A DNA stretch of 6,441 nucleotides from JACVRW01 sp034664105 (GTDB lineage Bacteria; Actinomycetota; Thermoleophilia; Solirubrobacterales; Thermoleophilaceae): assembly GCA_034664105.1 (NCBI GenBank), contig JAXDIH010000118.1:1-6441 (forward strand), read 5' to 3'. How positions within the stretch are numbered: the first letter of the stretch is position 1; the number at the start of each line of letters is the position of its first letter. The notes under the pieces were generated by a model. That model had not been told where the DNA came from. It saw nothing but the letters and a program-made list of their open reading frames with translations, and searched no databases. Positions 1 through 6,104 of the stretch are shown here, piece by piece. The position numbers and the translations under genes were made by a program.

Positions 1-2
1 CC

Positions 3-1085
3 CGCGCGCGCACCTACGTCGAGGCCTTCCGCGCTCGCACCGAGCGCTTCGAGGTGATCTACGCGAGCAAGGCGTTTCCCTGCACGGCGGTCTACCGGCT
101 CTTCAAGGACGAGGGTCTGTCGACCGACGTGGCGAGCGGGGGCGAGCTGCACCTGGCGCTCGCGGGCGGCTACGAGCCGGAGCGCATCTACATGCACGGC
201 AACAACAAGACGCCTGCCGAGCTGGACTACGCGCTCGAGGTGGGCGTGGGCCACATCGTCGTGGACTCCTTCGACGAGATCGACCGCCTGCGCGGGCGCG
301 ACGCCCGGGTGATGATCCGAGTCACGCCCGGGATCAAGCCGTCGACCCACTCCTACATCCAGACGGGCCAGGAGGACTCCAAGTTCGGCTTCGGGCTCGA
401 CGACGTGCCGCGGGCGGTGGCCGCGTGCGCCGACGCGGGACTCCAGCTGGAGGGCCTGCACGCGCACATCGGCTCGCAGGTGTTCGACCTGGAGGCGTTC
501 GAGCGGCTGGCCGAGGTGCTGGCGGGCATGGGTGACTTCCCGCTGCTGAACCTCGGCGGCGGGCTCGGCATCGCGTATACGCGCGACGAGCGTCCGCCGG
601 CGATCGAGGAGTACGCGGACGCGCTGCTGCGCCACGCGCCGAAGGACGTGACGGTGCTGTGCGAGCCGGGACGCTCGCTGGTCGGCAACGCCGGCGTGAC
701 GATCTACACGGTCGGCACCGTGAAGCGGATTCCGGACGTGCGCACCTACGTGGCCGTCGACGGCGGCATGGTCGACAACCTGCGTCCGATGCTCTACGGC
801 GCCCGCTACGAGGCTGAGATCGCCGATCGCTTCGGCGGCGCCGACGAGGTCACGATCGCGGGCATGCACTGCGAGTCCGGCGACATCCTGGTGCGCGACG
901 CCCTGCTCGACGATCCCCGCCCCGGTGACGTGCTGGTGACCCCAGCTACCGGCGCCTACGGCCACGCCATGGCCAACAACTACAACTCGATCCCCCGCCC
1001 GCCGGTGATCTTCTGCAAGGACGGCGACGCGCGTGTGGTCGTGCGCCGCGAGACCTACGACGATCTGACCCGGCGTGACGTCTGA
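3..1085 (+). CDS. lysA: Diaminopimelate decarboxylase (5'-partial)
   Basis: This PLP enzyme of fold type III decarboxylates meso-2,6-diaminopimelate to L-lysine, the last step of lysine synthesis, in the cytoplasm. The reading frame is open from the left edge. A GTG at 54 lies inside the conserved beta-strand just before the PLP lysine (YASK, Lys codon 69-71), so it is not the true start, and roughly 40-50 N-terminal residues are missing. Family landmarks follow in order: HIGSQ (465-479), the glycine-rich phosphate-binding GGGLG (555-569), EPGR (663-674), the CESGD motif that supplies the catalytic cysteine across the dimer interface (870-884), and the C-terminal GAYGHAMANNYN segment near 950-980. 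The CESGD motif and the following actinobacterial-style hom-thrC-thrB genes favour LysA over related ornithine/arginine decarboxylases. The gene overlaps hom by 11 nt. No internal damage is seen. Confidence 0.96.
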   Translation, partial: RARTYVEAFRARTERFEVIYASKAFPCTAVYRLFKDEGLSTDVASGGELHLALAGGYEPERIYMHGNNKTPAELDYALEVGVGHIVVDSFDEIDRLRGRDARVMIRVTPGIKPSTHSYIQTGQEDSKFGFGLDDVPRAVAACADAGLQLEGLHAHIGSQVFDLEAFERLAEVLAGMGDFPLLNLGGGLGIAYTRDERPPAIEEYADALLRHAPKDVTVLCEPGRSLVGNAGVTIYTVGTVKRIPDVRTYVAVDGGMVDNLRPMLYGARYEAEIADRFGGADEVTIAGMHCESGDILVRDALLDDPRPGDVLVTPATGAYGHAMANNYNSIPRPPVIFCKDGDARVVVRRETYDDLTRRDV

Positions 1086-2298
1086 GCCCTTCCGGATCGG
1101 GCTGCTCGGCCACGGCACGGTGGGCTCGGCGTTCGCCGAGCTGCTCGAGGAGCGCGCCGGGGCGATCGAGGCCGAGGTGGGGCTGCGGCCAGAGCTGTCC
1201 GGAGTGCTCACGCGCAGCCAGGGCGACTTCGAGGACCTGCTCGAGCGCAGCGACCTGATCGTCGAGCTGATGGGCGGGATCGAGCCGGCGCGCGACTACG
1301 TGCTGCGCGCGCTCGAGGCCGGCCGCCACGTGGTCACCGCCAACAAGCAGCTGCTCTCCCAGCACGGCGAGGAGGTGTTCGACGCGGCGCGGCGCGGCGA
1401 GGTGCAGCTGCGCTTCGAGGGCGCCGTGGCCGGTGTGGTGCCCGCGATCCGGGTGATGGCGGAGACGCTGGCCGCCGCCCACATCGAGCGGGTGCACGGC
1501 ATCGTCAACGGCACGACCAACTACATCCTCACCCAGATGGCCGCCACCGGCGCCTCCTACGACGAGGCGCTGCGCGAGGCCCAGGAGATGGGCTACGCGG
1601 AGGCCGACCCCACCGAGGACGTGACCGGCAAGGACGCCGCCGCCAAGATGGCCATCCTCGCCCGGCTCGCCTTCGGCGCCGCGGTGCGGCTCGAGCAGGT
1701 GAGCTACGAGGGAATCGAGCGCATCACGGCCGACGACATCGCCTACGCCAGCGAGCTCGGGCTGTCGCTGAAGCTGATCGGCTCGGCGGAGCGGATCGCC
1801 GACGGCGTGGCGGTGCACGTGCACCCGGCGTTCCTGTACGCCGACCACCCGCTGGCGAGCGTGAACGGCGCGTTCAACGCCGTGACGATCGAGTCGCCGG
1901 CGATCACCGAGATCACGCTGAGCGGCCCGGGCGCGGGCGGCATCCAGACCGCCAGTGCGGTCCTGGGCGACGTGGTCTCGGCGATGATTCCCCCGCCGTC
2001 GCTGCCGCCCCCGGCCGTGGAGCTGCCGATCGTCACCGACGTCGAGTTCTCGTTCTACCTGCACCTGGAGGTGGCGGACCGGCCGGGAGTGCTGGCCCAG
2101 GTCGCCGAGATCCTCGGGATGCAGGGCGTGTCGATCCGGTCCGTGGTGCAGAAGGGGCTGGGCGAGGAGGCCCGGCTCGTCATGGTGATGCACCCGGTGC
2201 TGGAGTCGAAGTTCCGCGCAGCGGTCGACCTGCTCTCGCGGCTCGACTTCGTGCGCGAGCCGCCGCGGGTGATCCGCGTGATCGAGGAGACCTTCTGA
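1075..2298 (+). CDS. hom: Homoserine dehydrogenase with C-terminal ACT domain
   Basis: The enzyme reduces L-aspartate 4-semialdehyde to L-homoserine with NAD(P)H, the branch point towards threonine, methionine and isoleucine. At 407 residues it is a monofunctional enzyme without an aspartokinase domain. The N-terminal nucleotide-binding loop GLLGHGTVG is at residues 9-17, ANKQLL at 89-94, NGTTNYIL at 145-152, and the family signature GYAEADPTEDVTGKDAAAK, with its acidic substrate-binding residues and the catalytic lysine region, at 173-191. A proline-rich linker (306-313) leads to an ACT domain (about 326-395, DRPGVLAQVAEIL), which usually mediates feedback control by threonine. The GTG start sits 11 nt inside lysA and places the Rossmann loop at the usual distance from the N-terminus. 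No strong Shine-Dalgarno is seen, so coupling to lysA translation is likely. The region at residues 43-65 is shorter than in Bacillus Hom, and VAGVVP (118-123) replaces the usual VAGGIP. Confidence 0.96.
   Translation: MTSEPFRIGLLGHGTVGSAFAELLEERAGAIEAEVGLRPELSGVLTRSQGDFEDLLERSDLIVELMGGIEPARDYVLRALEAGRHVVTANKQLLSQHGEEVFDAARRGEVQLRFEGAVAGVVPAIRVMAETLAAAHIERVHGIVNGTTNYILTQMAATGASYDEALREAQEMGYAEADPTEDVTGKDAAAKMAILARLAFGAAVRLEQVSYEGIERITADDIAYASELGLSLKLIGSAERIADGVAVHVHPAFLYADHPLASVNGAFNAVTIESPAITEITLSGPGAGGIQTASAVLGDVVSAMIPPPSLPPPAVELPIVTDVEFSFYLHLEVADRPGVLAQVAEILGMQGVSIRSVVQKGLGEEARLVMVMHPVLESKFRAAVDLLSRLDFVREPPRVIRVIEETF
2284..2289 (+). promoter_or_regulatory. Shine-Dalgarno sequence deciding the thrC start
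   Basis: GAGGAG lies inside the last codons of hom and ends 5 nt before the CTG at 2295-2297. This is near-ideal spacing for that CTG, and it is too far (50 nt) to serve the in-frame GTG at 2340. It supports the CTG as the thrC start. The motif also encodes Glu-Glu of Hom, so it could be partly coincidental. Confidence 0.6.
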
Positions 2299-3287
2299 GC
2301 CTCTGGCGCTACCACGACCGGCTGCCCGCCGATCCGCTGGTGACCATGGGCGAGGGCGATACCCCGCTCGTTCAGGCCCCGAGGCTGTCAGAGCTGACCG
2401 GAGCCGACGTGTGGCTCAAGATCGAGGGCGCCAACCCGACCGGGTCGTTCAAGGACCGGGGCATGACGGTGGCCGTGAGCGCCGCGATCGCCGAGGGGGC
2501 GGAGGCGATCATCTGTGCCTCCACGGGCAACACCGCCGCGAGCGCCGCCGCCTACGCGGCCCGCGCCGGGTTGCGCGGGGCCGTGATCGTGCCCGAGGGC
2601 AAGATCGCCACCGGCAAGCTGGCCCAGGCCCTGATGCACGGCGCCCGCGTGATCGCGCTGCGGGGCAACTTCGACGAGGCGCTCGCGCTGGTGCGCGAGC
2701 TGACGAAGCGGCACCCGATCTCGCTGGTCAACTCCGTCAACGACTTCCGCATCGAGGGGCAGAAGACGGGCGCGTTCGAGGTCTGCGACGAGTTCGGCGA
2801 GGCGCCGGACGTGCTCTGCGTACCGGTCGGCAACGCGGGCAACGTGACCTCCTGGTGGAAGGGGTTCCAGGAGTACGGCACGGCGCCGCGCATGCACGGC
2901 TATCAGGCCGAGGGCGCCGCGCCGCTGGTGCTCGGCGCGCCGGTGCCGGACCCGGAGACGGTGGCCTCGGCGATCCGGATCGGCAACCCGGCGCGCTGGG
3001 AGGACGCGATGAACGCGTTCACCGCCTCGCGCGGGGAGGTGCGGGCGGTGTCGGACGCGGAGATCCTGGACGCCTACTCGCTGCTGGGCTCGCGCGAGGG
3101 CGTGTTCTGCGAGCCGGCGTCGGCGGCGTCGGTGGCGGGGCTGCTCAAGTACGGCGCCGAGGGCCGCGTGGTGTGCGTGCTGACGGGGCACGGTTTGAAG
3201 GACCCCCAGACGGCGATGAACCGGGCCGCGTCCGTGGTCCCGTGCGAGCCCGACATCGACAGCGTCGAGGAGGCCGTGCTCGGGTGA
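2295..3287 (+). CDS. thrC: Threonine synthase
   Basis: This PLP enzyme of fold type II converts O-phospho-L-homoserine to L-threonine and phosphate. The first ATG/GTG-type start in frame is GTG 2340, but the frame upstream encodes WRYHDRLP, matching the conserved N-terminal segment of bacterial threonine synthases (Mycobacterium has AYRDRLP at that place). No ATG, GTG or TTG precedes it in frame within the gap after hom. A CTG at 2295 gives 330 residues, overlaps the hom stop as CTGA, and has GAGGAG 5 nt upstream, so I chose it. With that start, the PLP lysine is Lys53 in GSFKDRG (50-56), ASTGNT is at 75-80, the phosphate-cradle VPVGNAGN at 176-183, EPASAA at 273-278, and TGHGLKD at 297-303. 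The protein is about 30 residues shorter than mycobacterial ThrC, mostly at the ends and in small loops. The stop overlaps the thrB start (GTGA). Confidence 0.93.
   Translation: MSLWRYHDRLPADPLVTMGEGDTPLVQAPRLSELTGADVWLKIEGANPTGSFKDRGMTVAVSAAIAEGAEAIICASTGNTAASAAAYAARAGLRGAVIVPEGKIATGKLAQALMHGARVIALRGNFDEALALVRELTKRHPISLVNSVNDFRIEGQKTGAFEVCDEFGEAPDVLCVPVGNAGNVTSWWKGFQEYGTAPRMHGYQAEGAAPLVLGAPVPDPETVASAIRIGNPARWEDAMNAFTASRGEVRAVSDAEILDAYSLLGSREGVFCEPASAASVAGLLKYGAEGRVVCVLTGHGLKDPQTAMNRAASVVPCEPDIDSVEEAVLG
3267..3273 (+). promoter_or_regulatory. Shine-Dalgarno sequence for thrB
   Basis: GAGGAGG lies within the end of thrC, 10 nt before the GTG at 3284. The spacing is slightly long but usable. 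Together with the GTGA stop/start overlap it supports GTG 3284 as the thrB start. Confidence 0.55.
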
Positions 3288-4135
3288 ACCGGCGCAGGGT
3301 CGTCCGAGTGCCGGCGTCGTCGGCGAACCTCGGCCCCGGCTACGACGTGCTGGCGGCGGCGCTCGGCATCGAGCTCGAGCTGGAGGTGGAGGAGACGGGG
3401 TCGTTCTCGGTCGCGGCGGATGTCCCCGGCATCCCGCTCGACCGGTCCAACCTGTGCGTGCGGGCGTTCGAGCGTCTGCACCCGGCCGACGGCGTGAGCT
3501 TCTCGATCCGCTCGGCGATCCCGCCGGCCGCGGGGCTGGGCTCGAGCGCCGCGGCGATCGTGGCGGGGCTGTGCGCCGCCGACCACATGTACGAGCTGGA
3601 CGCGCCGCTGTTCGAGCTGGCCGCGGAGCTGGAGGGACATCCGGACAACGTCGCCGCGGCGCTGCTGGGCGGCTTCGTGGTCTGCGCCGGGGCCGACCCG
3701 GTGCGCTTCGATCCTCCGGCCGGGTTGGAGGGGGTCCTCGTCATTCCGGGGTTCGAGGTGAAAACGGCGGCCGCCAGGGCGGCGCTCCCCGACACCGTCC
3801 CGCTCGCTGACGCCGTGCACAACGTGGGCCATGCCTCGTTGCTCGTGCTGGGACTGGCGCGGGGCGACTTCTCGCTGATCGGGCGCGGCCTGGCCGATGC
3901 CCTCCATCAGCCGCACCGGCGCTCGCTGTATCCGAGCTCCATGGAGCTGGTGGAGCGGGCGGAGGAGCTCGGCGCGGTGGGGGCGACGATCTCCGGCGCG
4001 GGGCCGACGGTGCTGTTCTGGTCGCACTGGGAGCAGACCGGAACGCTGGTGGAGAGGCTGCGCGCGGAGGCCCCGGACGCCGCGGTGCGGCGGGTGACGT
4101 TCGCGCCCGGCGGGGCGGACGTGAATGAGCTCTGA
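3284..4135 (+). CDS. thrB: Homoserine kinase
   Basis: This GHMP-family kinase phosphorylates L-homoserine with ATP to O-phosphohomoserine, the substrate of ThrC encoded just upstream. The frame is open far upstream through antisense-like coding of thrC, but the protein begins at GTG 3284. There VNRRRVVRVPASSANLGPGYD gives the usual N-terminal GHMP motif 1 (SSANLGPGYD, residues 12-21). Motif 2, the ATP-phosphate loop PPAAGLGSSAA, is at 80-90, EGHPDNVAAALLGG at 117-130, and the C-terminal motif 3, ATISGAGPTVLF, at 234-245. The 283-residue length is near the family norm of about 300. The gene shares GTGA with the thrC stop and its end overlaps the Nudix start by 11 nt. All key motifs are intact. 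Confidence 0.95.
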   Translation: MNRRRVVRVPASSANLGPGYDVLAAALGIELELEVEETGSFSVAADVPGIPLDRSNLCVRAFERLHPADGVSFSIRSAIPPAAGLGSSAAAIVAGLCAADHMYELDAPLFELAAELEGHPDNVAAALLGGFVVCAGADPVRFDPPAGLEGVLVIPGFEVKTAAARAALPDTVPLADAVHNVGHASLLVLGLARGDFSLIGRGLADALHQPHRRSLYPSSMELVERAEELGAVGATISGAGPTVLFWSHWEQTGTLVERLRAEAPDAAVRRVTFAPGGADVNEL

Positions 4136-4511
4136 GCGGATCGAGGCGGCCGGCGGCGTCGTGATGCGCGACGGCCAGGTCGCGCTCGTCCACCGGCCGG
4201 AGTACGACGACTGGACGCTGCCGAAGGGCAAGCTCGATGCCGGCGAGTCGTTCGAGGAGGCGGCCCTGCGGGAGGTGCGCGAGGAGACGGGGCTGAGCGC
4301 GCGACTGGTGCGGGAGCTGCCACCGGCGGAGTACTCGGTACGCGACCGACCGAAGCTCGTGCGCTACTGGCTGATGGACGTCGCCGACGATCCCGGCTTC
4401 GAGCCGAACGACGAGGTCGACGAGCTGCGCTGGCTTGCTCCCGCGGACGCCGCTTCATTGCTGACGTACGACCGCGACAAAGAGGTGCTCGCCGCGGCCG
4501 CGATGGCGTGA
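4125..4511 (+). CDS. Nudix hydrolase, MutT1 N-domain-like
   Basis: This 128-residue single-domain Nudix protein hydrolyses nucleoside diphosphates linked to another moiety; the substrate cannot be read from the sequence. The Nudix box is complete: Gly35, Glu41, then REVREETGL at 49-57, providing the Mg-binding glutamates. The stretches LVHRPEYDDWTLPKGKLDAGE (21-41) and NDEVDELRWL resemble the N-terminal Nudix domain of mycobacterial MutT1, an 8-oxo-(d)GTP and diadenosine-polyphosphate hydrolase. The C-terminal histidine-phosphatase domain of MutT1 is absent, because the frame stops right after the Nudix fold and no RHG motif is seen downstream. ATG 4125 overlaps the last 11 nt of thrB in another frame, with only a G-rich stretch (4108-4115) as a weak ribosome-binding site, so coupling to thrB is likely. 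It is the last gene of the operon before a hairpin-rich gap. Nucleotide-pool cleaning or dinucleoside polyphosphate breakdown is plausible but inferred. Confidence 0.93.
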   Translation: MSSERIEAAGGVVMRDGQVALVHRPEYDDWTLPKGKLDAGESFEEAALREVREETGLSARLVRELPPAEYSVRDRPKLVRYWLMDVADDPGFEPNDEVDELRWLAPADAASLLTYDRDKEVLAAAAMA

Positions 4512-4524
4512 GCGCGAAGCGCTC
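4510..4524 (+). terminator. GAA-loop hairpin at the Nudix stop codon
   Basis: GAGCGC (4510-4515) pairs with GCGCTC (4519-4524) around a GAA triloop, followed by TT. The core GCGAAGC is a known unusually stable mini-hairpin. It begins on the last two bases of the Nudix stop codon, so it may end or protect the operon message. There is no real U-tract, so it is not a canonical intrinsic terminator. Confidence 0.4.
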
Positions 4525-4528
4525 TTGC

Positions 4529-4586
4529 AGCGGGTGTGGGCCCCCAAATGGGGGTTATGTCTGACGTTCGGGGCCCACACCCCGCT
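4529..4586. repeat. 58-nt near-perfect palindrome between convergent genes
   Basis: Bases 4532-4544 pair with 4570-4582 (13 uninterrupted base pairs, core GTGTGGGCCCC / GGGGCCCACAC). After one bulged C (4583), 4529-4531 pair with 4584-4586. The loop is 25 nt (4545-4569). A competing hairpin, CCCCC (4541-4545) with GGGGG (4550-4554) around AAAT, uses the inner part of the left arm. The element lies between the Nudix gene (plus) and the amidase gene (minus), so the likely role is a bidirectional terminator or 3' stabiliser. It could also be a copy of a dispersed palindromic repeat. It has no U-tract on either side. Confidence 0.7.
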
Positions 4587-4614
4587 CGGGCCGCCTTTCA
4601 TTGCCGCTGTTTGC

Positions 4615-4637
4615 GGCGCTCGGGCCGCCGAAGCGCC
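4615..4637 (-). terminator. Hairpin just downstream of the amidase stop
   Basis: GGCGCT (4615-4620) pairs with AGCGCC (4632-4637), extended by CGG (4621-4623) with CCG (4628-4630), with a four-base loop and one bulged A (4631). On the minus strand it starts 8 nt after the amidase TAG, the usual place for a terminator stem. No T-run follows on the minus strand, so any termination would be of the U-less type seen in high-GC bacteria, or the stem may only protect the 3' end. Confidence 0.4.
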
Positions 4638-4645
4638 CCGGCCGT

Positions 4646-6079
4646 CTACGAGGCCCGCGCCTGCTCCGGTCGCCGCTCCGCCCACGGCCGCGCCGCTTCC
4701 AGCTGGGCGGCCAGGGCCAGCAGCTGGCCTTCGCCCGCCGGCTTGCCGGCCAGCTGCACGGCGAGCGGCAGGCCGTCGTCTCCGTGGAAGAGCGGCAGCG
4801 AGATCGCGGGCTGTCCGGTCACGTTGAAGATCGCCGTGTACGGCGTGAACTGGCCGGAGCGGCGGAAGTCGTCCCAGGGCTCGTCGCTGCAGGAGTCGAT
4901 CTCGCCGATCGGCACCGGGCGCTGGGCGAGGGCCGGCGTCAGCACGACGTCGTACTTGTCCCAGAGCGCGACGATCGGGCGGCTGAACGCCCCCAGCTGG
5001 GTGCGCGCAAGCAGGTAGTCGAGCGCGGTGCGGTCGCGGATGCCCTCCCAGATCGTCCATGAGAGCGGCTCCACCAGCTCCTGGGAGGGCTCGCGCCCGG
5101 TGACCTGACCGCCGAAGAAGAGGCCCATCGCGATCGGCGTGCCGAACACGAGCGTGAACACCTGCAGCAGGTCCTGGCCCGCCCACGGCGGCGCCTCGAT
5201 CTCCTCCACCTCGTGCCCGAGCGACTCGAGCAACTCGGCGGCGTCACGGACCGCGCGCTCACAGAGCGGGTCGAGCGGGGCGGGGATCGCGGCCTCGGTG
5301 GTCACGCCGATCCGGAGCCGGCCCGGCTCGCGGGTGGCGGCCACCGCGAACGGCTCCTCCGGTGGCGGCGCCCAGCTGGCGTCGCCGACCTCGTAGCCCG
5401 CGAGAACGTCCAGCAGCGCCGCGGTCTCCGCGACCGTATGCGTCAGCACGCCGTCCTGGACGAGGAAGTCGTCGCCCTGCTCGGGCCCGCGCGACACCCG
5501 CCCTCGGCTCGGCTTCAGCCCGACCAGCCCGCAGCACGCGGCGGGGATGCGGATCGAGCCCCCGCCGTCGCTGCCGTGGGCGAGCGGCACCATGCCCGAC
5601 GCCACGGCGGCCGCGGCGCCGCCCGACGAGCCGCCAGGGGTGCGCGCAGGGTCCCACGGGTTGCGCGTGGGCCCGAAGCGGCGCGGCTCCGTGACGGGCA
5701 GGATCCCGAACTCGGGCAGGTTGGTCTTGCCGACGATGACGAAGCCCGCGTCGCGCAGGCGGCGCACCACGAAGGCATCGTGGCCGGGCATGAAGTCGCC
5801 GAAGATGTCGGAGCCGAGCGTGTAGGGCATGCCCGCGACCGCGGCGGTGTCCTTGATCGCGATCGGAACGCCGGCGAAGGGACGCTCGTCGCCGGCCGCC
5901 ACCTCATCGGCGGCGCCCAAGGCGCCGTCGGGGTCGGTGTGGATGAAGGCATTCAGGTCACCGTTGAGCGCCCCGATGCGCTCGAGGGTGGCCTCGGTGA
6001 GCTCACGAGCGGTCAAATCGCCGTCCCGAACGAGGGCGGCGAGCTCGGTGGCCGGCCGGAAGAGCAGCTCGGTTTCCAT
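4646..6079 (-). CDS. Amidase signature family hydrolase
   Basis: This 477-residue amidase-signature enzyme hydrolyses a carboxamide bond by a Ser-cisSer-Lys triad. All three residues are visible: Lys76 in VPIAIKD, Ser151 in the GGSSGG glycine-serine loop, and the nucleophile Ser175 in GSDGGGSIRIPA. The spacings (75 and 24 residues) are the same as in mammalian FAAH. The SDGGGSIRIPAACCGLVGLKP block is very like that of NylA (6-aminohexanoate cyclic-dimer hydrolase) and other stand-alone bacterial amidases. GatA is less likely, since no gatB or gatC is adjacent and the C-terminal half differs in feel. There is no signal peptide, so it is cytoplasmic. The ATG start at 6079 fits the usual short N-terminal lead-in (ELAALVRDGDLTARELTEA). 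Its ribosome-binding site is weak. It lies 25 nt downstream of a ParA-like gene on the same strand. The true substrate is unknown. Confidence 0.93.
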   Translation of the reverse strand: METELLFRPATELAALVRDGDLTARELTEATLERIGALNGDLNAFIHTDPDGALGAADEVAAGDERPFAGVPIAIKDTAAVAGMPYTLGSDIFGDFMPGHDAFVVRRLRDAGFVIVGKTNLPEFGILPVTEPRRFGPTRNPWDPARTPGGSSGGAAAAVASGMVPLAHGSDGGGSIRIPAACCGLVGLKPSRGRVSRGPEQGDDFLVQDGVLTHTVAETAALLDVLAGYEVGDASWAPPPEEPFAVAATREPGRLRIGVTTEAAIPAPLDPLCERAVRDAAELLESLGHEVEEIEAPPWAGQDLLQVFTLVFGTPIAMGLFFGGQVTGREPSQELVEPLSWTIWEGIRDRTALDYLLARTQLGAFSRPIVALWDKYDVVLTPALAQRPVPIGEIDSCSDEPWDDFRRSGQFTPYTAIFNVTGQPAISLPLFHGDDGLPLAVQLAGKPAGEGQLLALAAQLEAARPWAERRPEQARAS

Positions 6080-6104
6080 GGGAGCGCGAGCCTAACGCGC
6101 CGGC

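Noticed and set aside
54..56. GTG at 54 as the lysA start.
   Set aside because: It falls within the conserved strand before the PLP lysine and the frame is open upstream to the window edge, so the real start is outside the window.
1990..2007. An 18-nt exact match between the hom linker region (1990-2007) and the amidase region (5559-5576).
   Set aside because: Both are low-complexity GC-only stretches encoding unrelated residues on opposite coding strands. It is slightly longer than chance would suggest but most easily explained by codon bias.
946..2193. A 415-codon open frame on the minus strand opposite hom, and similar long frames opposite thrC and thrB (2388-3191, 3074-4231).
   Set aside because: They lie antisense to well-supported genes, have His/Arg/Gly-rich low-complexity composition and no family motifs. 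Such frames are expected in high-GC DNA where stop codons are rare.
2411..3283. Long upstream extension of the thrB reading frame through thrC.
   Set aside because: The extension is an Arg/Gly-rich shadow of thrC. Homology to homoserine kinase begins right at GTG 3284, which also has a Shine-Dalgarno sequence and overlaps the thrC stop.
4525..5062. Small plus-strand frames across the intergenic gap and opposite the amidase 3' end.
   Set aside because: They are Arg/Ala/Pro-rich, overlap the palindrome and the antisense of the amidase, and show no motif or plausible ribosome-binding site.
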